Positions 18,358-30,688 are shown, counted from the stretch's first letter. The stretch: DNA of 64,000 bases from Pseudoxanthomonas sp. J35 (GCF_000513995.1 NZ_AZVB01000014.1:1-64000), one strand, 5' to 3'. Notes: generated by a model not told the origin, from the sequence alone. Translations and numbers: made by a program.

Positions 18358-21012
18358 TCAGGCCTTGTGGATCAGGTCGAACACCAGCCGCTGCAGCGCC
18401 TTGTCGTCGTCGAGGCTGCCGTGGGTGGTGGCCTCGGTGCGGCGCGTGGCGCGGCCATCCAGCGTGGTCGCGCTGGGCAGGCGCGCGATGTCCGAATGCG
18501 GGCTGGGCACGGCGATGGTCTGCGCGCCCCAGGGCAGGGTGGCGCGCGCCGGCACCAGGTCGCGCTCCAGGCCGAGGATCGGGGTTTCCTTCTTGTCCTC
18601 GAACGAGCGCGAGACCAGGTACAGCAGTGAGTGGCCGTAGGGCTTGCAGGTGGGATCGGCGCGCTCGGCCGCGTCGGTCAGGTGCGCGACCAGCAGCTTG
18701 GTCCCGGTCTTCAGGATGGCCCTGCCGAGGGTGCGGTCGAACTCGTCCACCCGCACCGCCGGTGCGATCAGGCTCACCGAGCGCAGGTCGAAGCCGGCGG
18801 CGATCGCGGCCGTGCCCAGGTGCGAATGCAGGATGCCGCCAGCCGAATGCCCGACCAGGTGCAGGCGGATCTTCGGCAGGCCGTATTCGCGGGCCTTGGC
18901 CTTGTACAGGTCGAACAGCATGCGTACGCCGGAAGCGGGGTTGCTGCTGATCTTCGCCGCGTTCTCCTTCATCTCGTTCCACAGCGGCCGGCCCAGCGGG
19001 CGGGCGATGCCCTCCACGCGCTGGTTCCACCATTCCTTCCAGGCGTCCTTGACCCGGTCCCAGCCGCCAGCGGCGCGCGCCTGCTCCGGCGCGATCCGGT
19101 CCTCGATCAGGTTGCCGATGGTCTTGATCGCGCCGGTCTCCCACATCAGGAACACCGGGAAGATCCTCTCGTCGTACAGCCGCGGCACCCACAGCCGCGC
19201 CGCGACCGCGGCCGCCTCCTCGTCATTGAGGCCGCCGTGCGCGTAGATCGCCACGTCCACCGCCTGGTTGGCGCGCACGCCCCACTTGCGGCAGGCCTCC
19301 TTGAGGTGGATCCGCAGCAGCGCGTCGATGTCCGATTCCTGGGTGCGGAACTGGCCGCGCTGGCTCAGCCGGCCGTTGTTCTCCATGTTGATGATGAACG
19401 GGCTCAACTCGTGCGCGGCGAGGATCGGGTTGCTCGACACCACGCCCTTGCCGGAGGCATCGGTGCGCAGCGAGGTCGCGTCGGCGATGGCCTCGTGCTC
19501 GGCGGTGACCACGCCCAGCTGCGCGACCCAGCAGTCCATCGCGTTCTCCAGCCAGTCGCTGTAGCGCAGCACGGCCAGCCCGCCCTTGCCCCAGGCCGGG
19601 CCCCAGGAGTTGTGCACGATGAAGCCGTCGCGGGTGTAGCCGACGATGGCGAAGGCGTGGCCGGCGTCGGGATTGCCGGTCATGCGCCGGATCACCGGCA
19701 GGTCGCCGGGGTTCTCCGGGCGCGGCACCGCCTCGTCGCCCAGCAGTTCCTCCCAGCCACCGTGGGTGAATGCGCTGGCGAAGAGCGCGCCGACCTGGTC
19801 GATGGCCACGTGCATGTCGCGCAGCGAGCGCGGGTCGATGCGGTAGTAGGCGCCGAGCGGGCGCTTGATCGCATCGGTCCACCAGTCCTCGCTGGCCTGC
19901 GTCTTCGGCCTGGGCATGTCGCTCTTCGGCCACAGCCGGGCGCTGCTGGCGCCGTGCCGCAGCCAGCCCTTGAGCGCGCCGCGCAGCGAAGAGCCGGTAT
20001 CGGCTTCCGGGCCACCGTCGTCGTTTTCGGCCCATTCGTCGTAGCGGCGCGCCATGCTGTAGAGCATGTGCGGCGAGATCGGTTCGACGTGGCGGCCGGC
20101 GCGCACCAGCAGGTATTCGATCACGGTGGCCAGCGCGTAGCCGGTGCAGGCGCTGGTCGTACCCTGGTCCAGCACCGGACGCACGTCCGGCGGGTAGCGC
20201 ACGTCGGCCGGGGCCGAGGCGACGCTGGGCTGGAACTCCCAGTCGCGCAGGTCCACCGCGTCCGGGCGCACGTTGAATACGCGGCTGGTGCGCTTGCGCG
20301 CCGTGCCGGCGGCGGTGAGCTCCAGCATCTCCAGCGGCGCCAGTTCCGGCCGGCCCGGCGCGACCAGGGCGCGCGGGGAGGGGGCGCCGGACGCGCGGCG
20401 GCGACCGCGCGCAGGCGCCGTCGCCGTGTGGCGCGCGTAGGCGGCGGCGATCTTCTCGTCGTAGCGGTTCTGGCGGTAGCCGGGGCCGTTGTAGAGGCTG
20501 GCGAACTTCGCCCAGTCCTTGCGCCGCAAGGGCTGGATCAGCGGCGAGCCCGGGCGCGCGAGCAGGTTGGCGAAGGCTTCCAGCTGGCCCTCCGCGCCGG
20601 AGGCCTGCGCCTCGACGAAGCAGCCGACGCTGTCGAAGCCGCACAGCGCGTAGTTGAAGCCCATGATCTGGAACATCCCCCAGCTGGCCGACTGCATCGC
20701 CGCTTCCGGGTCCAGCGCCGCGGCGCGGTCGAGCCGCTTCCATTCACCGGCCAGTGAGCCGGAGTACTGCTTCCGGTCCCACTTCGGATGGCTGAGGTTC
20801 GGATGCGTGGCGCTGTAGCGGCCGGCGGTGAGGCGGTGGAAGACGTGGCCCTCGAACAGGATCTTCGGGCGCCGGTCCGGCGCGGGGAGGAAACCTGAAC
20901 CGCTCGACTCGACCTCGGCGATCGCCTTCAGCGCGGCCGGCTCCACCTGCAACCTGGCCGCCAGCTGCTTCCACATCGCTTCGCTGGCCGTACGCGTGAG
21001 ATCGGTGTCCAT
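18358..21012 (-). CDS. Multidomain N-acetylmuramidase / papain-like protease / alpha-beta hydrolase
   Basis: A protein of 884 residues with three apparent enzymes. Residues about 15-200 are a DUF3380-type N-acetylmuramidase (AIAEVESSG, KILFEGHVFHRL, SASWGMFQIMGFN, SLYNGPGY). Residues about 265-505 are a C1-papain-like protease: Cys289 in DQGTTSACTGYALA, His452 in AGHAFAIVGY and Asn468 in HNSWGPAWGKGG. Residues about 580-880 contain a serine-hydrolase elbow GHSAGG (Ser723), preceded by VDVAIYAHGGLND. No signal peptide, membrane helix or XVIPCD-like tail is visible. ATG 21012 is preferred over GTG 21039 because GGAGTGGAG lies just upstream. It is co-directional with the exported protein that follows. 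Confidence 0.85.
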   Translation of the reverse strand: MDTDLTRTASEAMWKQLAARLQVEPAALKAIAEVESSGSGFLPAPDRRPKILFEGHVFHRLTAGRYSATHPNLSHPKWDRKQYSGSLAGEWKRLDRAAALDPEAAMQSASWGMFQIMGFNYALCGFDSVGCFVEAQASGAEGQLEAFANLLARPGSPLIQPLRRKDWAKFASLYNGPGYRQNRYDEKIAAAYARHTATAPARGRRRASGAPSPRALVAPGRPELAPLEMLELTAAGTARKRTSRVFNVRPDAVDLRDWEFQPSVASAPADVRYPPDVRPVLDQGTTSACTGYALATVIEYLLVRAGRHVEPISPHMLYSMARRYDEWAENDDGGPEADTGSSLRGALKGWLRHGASSARLWPKSDMPRPKTQASEDWWTDAIKRPLGAYYRIDPRSLRDMHVAIDQVGALFASAFTHGGWEELLGDEAVPRPENPGDLPVIRRMTGNPDAGHAFAIVGYTRDGFIVHNSWGPAWGKGGLAVLRYSDWLENAMDCWVAQLGVVTAEHEAIADATSLRTDASGKGVVSSNPILAAHELSPFIINMENNGRLSQRGQFRTQESDIDALLRIHLKEACRKWGVRANQAVDVAIYAHGGLNDEEAAAVAARLWVPRLYDERIFPVFLMWETGAIKTIGNLIEDRIAPEQARAAGGWDRVKDAWKEWWNQRVEGIARPLGRPLWNEMKENAAKISSNPASGVRMLFDLYKAKAREYGLPKIRLHLVGHSAGGILHSHLGTAAIAAGFDLRSVSLIAPAVRVDEFDRTLGRAILKTGTKLLVAHLTDAAERADPTCKPYGHSLLYLVSRSFEDKKETPILGLERDLVPARATLPWGAQTIAVPSPHSDIARLPSATTLDGRATRRTEATTHGSLDDDKALQRLVFDLIHKA

Positions 21013-21084
21013 GCGGCGCTCCACTCCCTTGGGGGACAACGGGGACTACGCATGCGGGCCGTGGCGCAGGCCACGGGCCGCGGG

Positions 21085-21681
21085 TCACTGCATGTAGGCC
21101 GACAGCTCGCGCGGCAGGCGGATGTCGACCAGGCGCCAGCGCAGGCCCTGGCGCTCGAGCACGAACACGGTTTCGCCGCCACCGGCGTGGTGTACGGTGG
21201 CGCTGAACCGCGACAGCGATTCGTAGCGGTGGCTGGCCTCGCGCAGCGGGCGCGCCGGTTCCGGCGTGGCCTGCAGGCCGCTGCCGCGGGTATCGCCGCT
21301 GGCGCGCTTCCACACCGCGTGGCCCTGCAGCAGCGCGCCGATCCCGGCGGGGGTGACCAGGGTGTCCACCGCGGCGCGGCTCACGCCGCCGGCGGCGGCC
21401 AGCGCCAGCATGCCCAGCGGATGGCTGGCCACGTCTTCGCCGGCCTCGCGCACCAGGCGGTCCTGCAATTGCGCTTGCAGGCTGGCGCGCAGCCGCGGGA
21501 AGTCGACATGGCGTTCCAGCGCGGCGGTGTCGCGTTCGGCGATCGCCTGTTCGATGCCGCGCACCGCCAGCCAGGGGCCGGCAGCCAGCCATGCGGCCGC
21601 CAGCAGCAGTGCCAGCGTCGCCAGGCCGACGATCCAGCGCCACGGGGTGGGGCGTGAGGCGGCGGCGGGGCGCGGTTCCAT
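21085..21681 (-). CDS. DUF2939 family membrane-anchored protein
   Basis: A 198-residue protein with one N-terminal transmembrane segment (about 14-36, WRWIVGLATLALLLAAAWLA). A soluble domain follows, with AIAERDTAALERHVDFPRLR typical of DUF2939, and FVLERQGLRWRLVDIRLP at the end. The function is unknown; orientation suggests a periplasmic domain. ATG 21681 begins two bases after the stop of the upstream DUF2461 gene, so both are probably co-translated. It is the last gene of a minus-strand series beginning at carbonic anhydrase. Confidence 0.75.
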   Translation of the reverse strand: MEPRPAAASRPTPWRWIVGLATLALLLAAAWLAAGPWLAVRGIEQAIAERDTAALERHVDFPRLRASLQAQLQDRLVREAGEDVASHPLGMLALAAAGGVSRAAVDTLVTPAGIGALLQGHAVWKRASGDTRGSGLQATPEPARPLREASHRYESLSRFSATVHHAGGGETVFVLERQGLRWRLVDIRLPRELSAYMQ

Positions 21682-21683
21682 GG

Positions 21684-22370
21684 TCAGAACTCCAGGTCCA
21701 GTGCGGCGCAGAGGTAGTCGACGAACGGGCCCAGCGCGGCCAGGTCGGCCTCGAGGGTCTTCCGCAGCCGCGGCCCGGTCATCAGCGCATCGTCCAGCGG
21801 CCGCCAGAATACCCAGTTGCGGTGCTTGAGGTCGTCGATGAATTCGAAGTCGGCCGGGAAGCCGCGCGGTGCCCGCGACAGCACCTCGCTGTCGTCCAGG
21901 TTGAAGCGGCGGCGCAGCTTCGGGTCGTGGGCGACGCGCTTCCAGGTCGAGGGGTTGTCGAGGATGAACTGGCGCACCTTGCGCTGGGTGTCCGGCTCCG
22001 GATGCCACAGCCCGGCGCCGACGAAACTTTCGCCCGGCTGCAGGTGGATGTAGAACGACGGCGCCGGTACTTCGCGGCGGCGCTCGTGGAACAGGCGCGC
22101 GCCCTGCCAGCTCTTGTACGGCGACTTGTCGCTGGAGAAGCGCGCGTCGCGGTGGATCCGGAACAGCGAGCCGCCGACCGTGCGCGGGTCGGCGCGGAAG
22201 TACGGGCTGACCGCGGCCAGTGCCGGCTGCAGGTCGGTGATCAGGCGCAGGAAGGGCTGGCGCACGTGCGCCTCGTAGTCGGCGCGGTGCGCCTCGAACC
22301 AGGCCTTCTCGTTGTGGCGGGCCAGGCCGCGCAGGAACCTGAAGCTGGCGTCGCTGAAATAGCTGGTCAT
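21684..22370 (-). CDS. DUF2461 (TIGR02453) family protein
   Basis: A 228-residue cytosolic protein with the family landmarks FLRGLARHNEKAWFEAHR, FRIHRDARFSSDKSPYK and FYIHLQPGESFVGAGLW. Members are widespread and uncharacterised. Its ATG overlaps the sbcB stop by four bases (ATGA), indicating translational coupling to exonuclease I. Full length for the family. Confidence 0.88.
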   Translation of the reverse strand: MTSYFSDASFRFLRGLARHNEKAWFEAHRADYEAHVRQPFLRLITDLQPALAAVSPYFRADPRTVGGSLFRIHRDARFSSDKSPYKSWQGARLFHERRREVPAPSFYIHLQPGESFVGAGLWHPEPDTQRKVRQFILDNPSTWKRVAHDPKLRRRFNLDDSEVLSRAPRGFPADFEFIDDLKHRNWVFWRPLDDALMTGPRLRKTLEADLAALGPFVDYLCAALDLEF

Positions 22371-23806
22371 AGCGTGTCTTGCAGTTCGCGGCCCCACTGC
22401 TCGAGCTGGTCCAGCAGGACCAGGCGGCTGCCGTCGCCGGCATGCACGCCGCGCAGGGTGGCGATTTCCTCGAAGAAGCGGGCGAAGGTGTATTCGGACA
22501 GGCCGCTGTCCTGCTGCAGGCGGTAGCGGCGATAGTCGTCCCAGCGCTCGCGCTCGGCCGGGCCCAGGGTCTGCGGCCAGTTGCGCGCGCGGTAGCGGAA
22601 CAGCAGCTCCGGCAGGCGCGGGTCGCGGAACTCGAAAGTGCGCGTGGCCAGTTCGGCCGGCGAGGTGGCGCGCACCTGGCTGCACAGGCGGCGGTCGCCG
22701 TCGCCGCAGAAGCCGGCGTACAGCGAGCCGTCGACGTCGCCGCCGTCGCGCTCGCGGCCGGCGGCGAATACCTGGCGGGCTTTCTCGGCCAGTTCCGGCG
22801 CATGCGCGCGCAGGCGCCCGGCGCGGGCGAGCAGGGTGTCCGGCTCCAGGCCCAGGCGCTGGAAGTCCGTCGGACGCAGGTGCGCCCACGGCACCAGCAT
22901 CGGCGAGCGGTTCAGGTGCACTTCCTTCAGCGGCACGCGGGCCACGCCTTCGGGCAGGTCGGCGGCCGGGGTGTAGAGGCGGTCGGCAATGCCGGCGGCA
23001 TCCTGTTCCAGCAGCGCGTCGACGTCGCCGTCCAGGTCGAACACGATCACCCGGTTGGAGACCGACGGGTGCACGGCCAGCGGCAGCACCACCGCCGCGC
23101 ACATGCGCGCGGCCGGATAGCGCTGCGACACGTGCAGCACCGGCTGCATGGCGAACGGATCGAGCAGGCTGGCGGCGTGGCGCTTGTCACGCAGGCGCAG
23201 CGCGTAGTCCCACAGCCGCGGCTGCGCCTGGCGCAGCTTCCGCGCCAGGCCGATGGTGGCGTAAACGTCCGACAGCGCCTCGTGCGCATCGCCCTCGCGC
23301 ACGTCGTTGGCCAGGGCCAGGTGCTCGAGCTTGAACGAGGTGGCGCCGTCCTCGCGCCTGGGCCATTCGATGCCTTCCGGGCGCAGCGCGTGGGCCAGGC
23401 GCAGCACGTCGAGCAGGTCCCAGCGCGAGTTGCCGTTGCGCCACTCGCGCTCGTACGGGTCGAAGAAGTTGCGGAACAGGGTGTGGCGGACGAACTCGTC
23501 GTCGAAGCGCAGCGAGTTGTAGCCCAGGGTGCAGGTGCCCGGGCGAGCCATCTCCTCGACGATGCGCGCGGCCGCTTCGGCCTCCGGCAGGCCTTCGCGC
23601 AGCGCCTGCTGCGGGCTGATGCCGGTGATCATGGTGGCGGCCGGGGAGGGCAGCAGGTCCTCGGCCGGCCGCACGAACAGGCTGACCGGCTCCTCGACCT
23701 GGCGCAGCTCCGGATCGGTGCGCACCGCGGCGAACTGGGCGATGCGGCTGCGCCGCGGGTCGGCGCCGAAGGTCTCCAGGTCGTAGAACAGGAAGCTGTC
23801 GCTCAT
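22367..23806 (-). CDS. sbcB: Exodeoxyribonuclease I (3'-5' ssDNA exonuclease)
   Basis: A 479-residue enzyme that degrades single-stranded DNA from 3' ends in recombination and mismatch repair. The DnaQ-like exonuclease core has FLFYDLETFG (Asp/Glu metal ligands near residues 9-11), GYNSLRFDDEF and HEALSDVYATIGLA (third motif with His and Asp). The SH3-like and C-terminal helical domains follow; length equals E. coli SbcB (475). It lies 10 bases after kmo in an unusual operon with tryptophan-catabolic genes. Confidence 0.95.
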   Translation of the reverse strand: MSDSFLFYDLETFGADPRRSRIAQFAAVRTDPELRQVEEPVSLFVRPAEDLLPSPAATMITGISPQQALREGLPEAEAAARIVEEMARPGTCTLGYNSLRFDDEFVRHTLFRNFFDPYEREWRNGNSRWDLLDVLRLAHALRPEGIEWPRREDGATSFKLEHLALANDVREGDAHEALSDVYATIGLARKLRQAQPRLWDYALRLRDKRHAASLLDPFAMQPVLHVSQRYPAARMCAAVVLPLAVHPSVSNRVIVFDLDGDVDALLEQDAAGIADRLYTPAADLPEGVARVPLKEVHLNRSPMLVPWAHLRPTDFQRLGLEPDTLLARAGRLRAHAPELAEKARQVFAAGRERDGGDVDGSLYAGFCGDGDRRLCSQVRATSPAELATRTFEFRDPRLPELLFRYRARNWPQTLGPAERERWDDYRRYRLQQDSGLSEYTFARFFEEIATLRGVHAGDGSRLVLLDQLEQWGRELQDTL

Positions 23807-23816
23807 CCGTGCGTCC

Positions 23817-25203
23817 TCATGCCGCATCCTGCAGCACCGGCAGCGCATCGTGCACCTGCCGGTCCAGCGCGTCCCAGTCCAGCCCGGACAGGTCGCCGCG
23901 GCCGGCGGTGGCCTGCTCGAGGATGCGCCGCTGGATCGCGCTGCGTTCCAGCGCCACCGCGTACGGGATGCGCATGAAGGTGACCATGGTGTAGTGCGGG
24001 ACGAAGCGCGCCGGGTGGCGTTCCTGCAACGTCCGCTCCAGTTCGCGCTGGAGCAGGAAGTCCGGGTCGTCGACACGGTCGCGCATCTCGATGTAGTTCT
24101 CCAGGGCCATGGCCTGGATCGCGCGGGCGTTGGGTTTGCGCTCGGCCTCGAAGGCGGCGAACGCGCTGGCCAGGTCGCCGGCATCGCGTTCCATGGCCTC
24201 GGCCAGGGCGACGCAGTCCTCGAAGGCGCAGTTCATGCCCTGGCCGTGGAACGGCACCATCGCGTGGGCGGCATCGCCCAGCAGCACCGCGCGGTTGCCC
24301 AGGTGCCAGCGGTCCAGGTACAGGGTGCCGAGCAGGCCCGGCGGGTGGTGTTCCCAGTCCCGTTCCAGGTCCGGGATCAGCGGTAGCGCGTCGGGAAAGT
24401 CGCGCTCGAACAGGGCGCGCACCTCCGCGCCGCTGCGCACGCTGGCGAAGCTGGGCTCGTCGCCGTCCGGCGGGCCGTGGTTGGGCAGGAACAGGGTGAC
24501 GGTGAAGGTGCGCTCGTCGTTGGGCAGAGCGATGCACATGTAGCGCCCGCGCGGCCAGATGTGCAGCGCGTGCGGCTCGATCATGAAGCCGCCGTCCGCT
24601 GCCGGCGGGATGGCCAGTTCCTTGTAGGAATGGTCGAGGAACTCGGTGCGCTCGCCGAAGCCGGCCTTGCGCACCATCTCCGCGCGCAGCGCCGAGCCGG
24701 CGCCGTCGCTGCCGACCAGGGTCTCGAAACGGATGTCGTGCGGCTGGTCGTCGCGGTCGTCGATCAGGCGCGCGTAGCCGGCGTCGAAGTCGACGGTGTG
24801 CAGGCGGCGGTGGAAGTGGATCCGTGCGCCGGCACGCTCGGCCGCTTCCAGCAGGGTGATGTTGAGGTCGGCCCGGTGCACCGACCAGATCACTTCCGAG
24901 TCGTCGCGGCCGTAGCGCAGCAGCTGCAGCGAGCCGTCCAGGCCGTGGACCATGCGCCCGCGCATCATCACCGCCTGGCGCATCACCTGGTCCTCGACCC
25001 CGGCGGCGCGCAGCGCGTGGCGGCCGCGCTCGGCCAGGGCCAGGTTGATCGAACGGCCGGACTCGTAGCCCTTGATCCGCGGGTCGCCGCGGCGTTCGTA
25101 CACATCCACTTCCCAGCCGCGTCGCGACAGCAGGATCGCCAGCAGCGAACCGGCCAGGCCGGCGCCGACCAGGGTCAAATGCCGGCGGCCGCCGATGTTA
25201 CGT

Positions 25204-25214
<11 letters not shown>
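23817..25214 (-). CDS. kmo: Kynurenine 3-monooxygenase
   Basis: A 465-residue FAD/NADPH hydroxylase converting kynurenine to 3-hydroxykynurenine. The N-terminal GAGLAGSLLAILLSRRG binds FAD, RSINLALAERGRHAL is diagnostic of KMO, and GDAAHAMVPFHGQGMNCAFED is the second flavin motif. The C-terminal region is shorter and less hydrophobic than the mitochondrial-anchored eukaryotic form. The GTG start at 25214 overlaps the last codons of kynU and has GGAG eight bases upstream. It works with its two upstream neighbours to make quinolinate precursors. Confidence 0.95.
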
Positions 25215-26472
<1,258 letters not shown>

Positions 26473-26494
26473 CGGGTCTTCGTGGTGGAAGGGG

Positions 26495-27058
26495 TCAGGT
26501 GATGTCGGCGAGCGAATCGGGGTGCGCCGCGGGCTTTGCCGGACGCGGGTTGAGGTACCCGCAATGGCGGCAGGTGCGGCGCTCCTCCGATCCGTGGAAG
26601 CGCTCGAATACGGGCGGGAAGTCCCGCTCGATGTCCCGTAGCTGGAAGTACTCTTCGTACAGCTTGTGGTTGCAGCGTTCGCAGTACCACAGCAGGCCGT
26701 CGAGCTCGCCGGGCAGGCGCCGGCGCTCGATCACCAGGCCGACGCCACCGGCCATCCGCTGCGGCGAATGCGGCACGCGCGGTGGCAGCAGGAACACCTC
26801 GCCGGCGCGGATCGGGATGTCGCGGACCGCGCCGGGACCGCCTTCGGGATCGTCCTGCACGCGCAGCACCATCTCGCCCTCGAGCTGGTAGAACCACTCC
26901 GGGCCTTCGTCCCAGTGGAAATCGTTGCGCGCGTTGGGGCCGCCGACCACCATCACGATGAAGTCGCCATCGTGGATGCACTTGTTGCCGACCGGTGGCT
27001 TCAGCAGGTGGCGGTGCTCGTCGATCCAGGCCTGCAGGTTGAGGGGGGCGGGCAGCAT
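26495..27058 (-). CDS. nbaC: 3-hydroxyanthranilate 3,4-dioxygenase
   Basis: A 187-residue cupin that opens 3-hydroxyanthranilate on the way to quinolinate and NAD. Iron ligands are expected in [19 protein letters not shown] (His and Glu) and in PHSPQRM. The bacterial-type C-terminal rubredoxin-like site is intact, with CERC and [11 protein letters not shown]. The start at 27058 has GGAACCC-type sequence upstream. Together with kynU and kmo it gives three consecutive steps from kynurenine; the first enzymes (TDO, formamidase) and quinolinate phosphoribosyltransferase are not in this window. Confidence 0.93.
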   Translation of the reverse strand: MLPAPLNLQAWIDEHRHLLKPPVGNKCIHDGDFIVMVVGGPNARNDFHWDEGPEWFYQLEGEMVLRVQDDPEGGPGAVRDIPIRAGEVFLLPPRVPHSPQRMAGGVGLVIERRRLPGELDGLLWYCERCNHKLYEEYFQLRDIERDFPPVFERFHGSEERRTCRHCGYLNPRPAKPAAHPDSLADIT

Positions 27059-27093
27059 GGGGGTTCCTGCGGGAGGCGCCGGCCGGCGCGGGG

Positions 27094-27759
27094 TCAGCGG
27101 ATCTCGCGGTCCTGGCAGATGCGGGCCAGCGCCGCTTCGTACTTCGGCTCCAGGTCCTCGATGCGGTCCACGTCCATGCCCAGGTGGTGGACGCGGCCGT
27201 CGCGCAGGCTGTAGACCCAGCCGTGCACGGTCAGGTCCTGGCCACGGTCCCAGGCGTCGCGGATCACGTGGGTCTTGCACACGTTGACCACCTGCTCGAG
27301 CACGTTGAGCTCGCACAGGCGCGCATGCTGGACCTCGGTGCCGCCGGCCGCGTGCAGGCAGCCTTCGTGGTGTTCGGCCACGTCGGTGACGTGGCGGATC
27401 CAGTTGTCGACCAGGCCCAGGCGCTGGCGGGTGAGGGCGGCATACACGCCGCCGCAGCCGTAGTGGCCAACGACGAGGATGTGCTTGACCTTGAGCACGT
27501 CCACCGAGAACTGGATCACCGACAGGCAGTTGAGGTCGGTGTGGACCACGACGTTGGCGACGTTGCGGTGGACGAAGACCTCGCCCGGGGCCATGTCGAT
27601 GATCTGGTTGGCCGGCACGCGCGAATCGGAGCAGCCGATCCACAGGTACTCGGGCGCCTGCTGCTTGGACAGTCGCGAGAAGAAGCCGGGGTCCTCGGCG
27701 CGTATGCGCTCGGACCAGGCATGGTTGCGGCGGATCAGTTCGTGGAGGTCGTCGGCCAT
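27094..27759 (-). CDS. can: Beta-class carbonic anhydrase
   Basis: A 221-residue zinc enzyme interconverting CO2 and bicarbonate. Zinc ligands are in CSDSRVPAN (Cys, Asp) and GHYGCGG (His, Cys), matching E. coli Can, with HRNVANVV between them. The GTG upstream (27804) is in frame, but ATG 27759 begins the usual [15 protein letters not shown]. It is first in the minus-strand series, 35 bases before the dioxygenase gene. Confidence 0.95.
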   Translation of the reverse strand: MADDLHELIRRNHAWSERIRAEDPGFFSRLSKQQAPEYLWIGCSDSRVPANQIIDMAPGEVFVHRNVANVVVHTDLNCLSVIQFSVDVLKVKHILVVGHYGCGGVYAALTRQRLGLVDNWIRHVTDVAEHHEGCLHAAGGTEVQHARLCELNVLEQVVNVCKTHVIRDAWDRGQDLTVHGWVYSLRDGRVHHLGMDVDRIEDLEPKYEAALARICQDREIR

Positions 27760-27813
27760 GCCGCCATTATCACAGACCGGAGCGTGCCTGCCGCGTGCCT
27801 TCACGCCGCGCGT

Positions 27814-28449
27814 TCACGTTGGACCGCGACGGGACAGGCGATCGGCCATCAATGCCGCGACCTCGGTCGCGTTTTCGCCCGGCACTCCACGCAGGCCGTC
27901 GATGGCGCCCTGCACATTCGCAGGCGGATGGTTCTGGTTGAGCTTGAACTTCAACTCGATCCGGCTGGCCACGAAGCGGAAGCCGACGATCCCGCGCAGC
28001 TGGCGGCGCTCGCGCGGGTCGTCGTGGTCGTAGCGCCAGCGGCCGCCGACGCCGGGTTCGAAGCGTTCGCCCAGGCGGGCGACGATCGACGCCAATGCGG
28101 CTTCGTCGTGCAGCGGCTCGAGCGTGCCGTACAGGTGCGCGGCGGCGTAGTTCCAGGTCGGCACGCGCGCCATCTCCGCCTTGTCCGGATACCAGTCCGG
28201 CGAGATGTAGTGGTGCGGGCCGTGCACGACCAGCAGGGCAGGCCCGGCGTGGCCGGCCTGCGGGTTGGGCCTGGCCCAATGGCCTTCCAGCCGCACGCGT
28301 TCGCCGTCGCGGGCGTAGAGCACCGGCAGGTGAGTGGCCAGCGGCAGGCCGTCGGCGCCGGTGGTCACCAGGGTGGCGAAAGGATCGCGCGCCAGCAGCC
28401 AGTCCAGGCCGGCCAGGTCGGTTTCGGCGAAGGACGGTGGCGTGTACAC
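27814..28449 (-). CDS. PaiB-like FMN-binding split-barrel protein
   Basis: A 211-residue protein of the PaiB (FMN-binding negative transcriptional regulator) family. It starts MYTPPSF, has ATLVTTGADGLPLATHLPVL, GPHHYISPDWY and VPTWNYAAAHLYG, and ends with the typical LKFKLNQNHP and NVQGAIDGL. The start is GTG at 28449. In Bacillus, PaiB acts with PaiA on sporulation and protease genes; here the role is unknown. It follows the small hypothetical gene by 13 bases. Confidence 0.9.
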   Translation of the reverse strand: MYTPPSFAETDLAGLDWLLARDPFATLVTTGADGLPLATHLPVLYARDGERVRLEGHWARPNPQAGHAGPALLVVHGPHHYISPDWYPDKAEMARVPTWNYAAAHLYGTLEPLHDEAALASIVARLGERFEPGVGGRWRYDHDDPRERRQLRGIVGFRFVASRIELKFKLNQNHPPANVQGAIDGLRGVPGENATEVAALMADRLSRRGPT

Positions 28450-28462
28450 CGTCGTCCCCGCC

Positions 28463-28759
28463 TCAGGCGCGGCGGCCGAGGCTGACGTTCATCAGCGGCA
28501 GCAGGCCCTCGTCGCTGTCGGCGCGCGGCGGGGCGACCTCGTCCAGCGAGAAGCCGCGCTCCAGCGCGTCGTCCTCGTCCAGGCCGTCGAACTCGACGTA
28601 GCCGGCGTCCAGCAGCATCGAACGCGCGGTGTCCTCGCTGTCGTAGGTGTGCAGGTTGCCTTCGTGGTCGAGGACCTCGGCGGTGCCGGCCTCGCGTTCG
28701 CGCAGCCGTGCCCAGAGCAGTTGGCGGCCGAGGGTGGCGATCCACCAGGTGTCGTTCAT
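28463..28759 (-). CDS. Conserved hypothetical acidic protein
   Basis: A 98-residue soluble protein starting MNDTWWIATLGRQLLWARLRER, then EVLDHEGNLHTYDSEDTARS and an acidic middle, ending MNVSLGRRA. I do not recognise a named family. Its ATG overlaps the stop of the membrane-protein gene upstream by four bases. The ending MNVSLGRRA resembles tails of small proteobacterial regulatory proteins, but no function follows from that. Confidence 0.7.
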   Translation of the reverse strand: MNDTWWIATLGRQLLWARLREREAGTAEVLDHEGNLHTYDSEDTARSMLLDAGYVEFDGLDEDDALERGFSLDEVAPPRADSDEGLLPLMNVSLGRRA

Positions 28760-29058
28760 GCAACCTCCGAAAGCAGCCAGAGCAGGGCCGCCATCGACAG
28801 GCCGGCAATGACCGTGAAAAGGGAAATGCGCGCCGGCGTGGCCAGCCCGCTGAGCGAGCTGTCGCGCACGGAGCGGTAGCCGCCGCTGAGCAGCCAGCGC
28901 AGCGCCGCCGGGGCGATGAAGGCGCCCGGGCCGAAGTCGGCCCCGGTGCCGGCGTGGCGGTCGCGGATGTGGACCAGGGTCAGCGGCCAGAAGATCACGA
29001 AGGCGGTGGCCCCGGCGATGGCCACGCCTACGAAACACAGGGCGAAGAACAGGAGCAT
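28756..29058 (-). CDS. Small membrane protein of unknown function
   Basis: A 100-residue protein with two clear transmembrane helices: an N-terminal LLFFALCFVGVAIAGATAFVIFW and a C-terminal ISLFTVIAGLSMAALLWLL. They are joined by a basic loop (HIRDRHAG, GGYRSVRDSS). No known family recognised. It is coupled by ATGA overlap to the next gene. The 7-bp repeat array lies 10 bases upstream of its start. Confidence 0.65.
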   Translation of the reverse strand: MLLFFALCFVGVAIAGATAFVIFWPLTLVHIRDRHAGTGADFGPGAFIAPAALRWLLSGGYRSVRDSSLSGLATPARISLFTVIAGLSMAALLWLLSEVA

Positions 29059-29067
29059 GGGAGCCGG

Positions 29068-29094
29068 GATTCGTGATTCGTGATTCGTGATTCG
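29068..29094. repeat. GATTCGT tandem repeat (3.9 copies)
   Basis: GATTCGT occurs three times in a row, followed by GATTCG, between asnS and the small membrane protein. Related GTGATTGG / GATTCGTG arrays occur between dnaK and dnaJ (60613-60641 and, inverted, 60703-60730), so this is a dispersed genomic repeat. Confidence 0.8.
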
Positions 29095-29143
29095 AAAAAG
29101 GCACTGGCCCGCGTTACGTCACGGATGGCGGAGGCCGGGAGCC

Positions 29144-30544
<1,401 letters not shown>

Positions 30545-30682
30545 GGCTTGAATCCTTGTGTCCTGGAGCCCATCTGGGAAGGGCGGAAGTGTAGCGGCTG
30601 CGCCCCCGCGGGCGCGAGCCGCCGCGCCGCTGCGTTCCACCCGGAACGGCAATGCCGACAGGGGCGGGACAGCCTCGACGCC

Positions 30683-30688
30683 TATAAT
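30683..30688 (+). promoter_or_regulatory. Candidate -10 box for the Fe-S carrier gene
   Basis: A perfect TATAAT lies 27 bases before the start codon at 30716 in the divergent gap with asnS. No convincing -35 sits 16-18 bases upstream (CCGACA at 30655-30660 is 22 bases away), so an activator may be needed. Confidence 0.3.
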
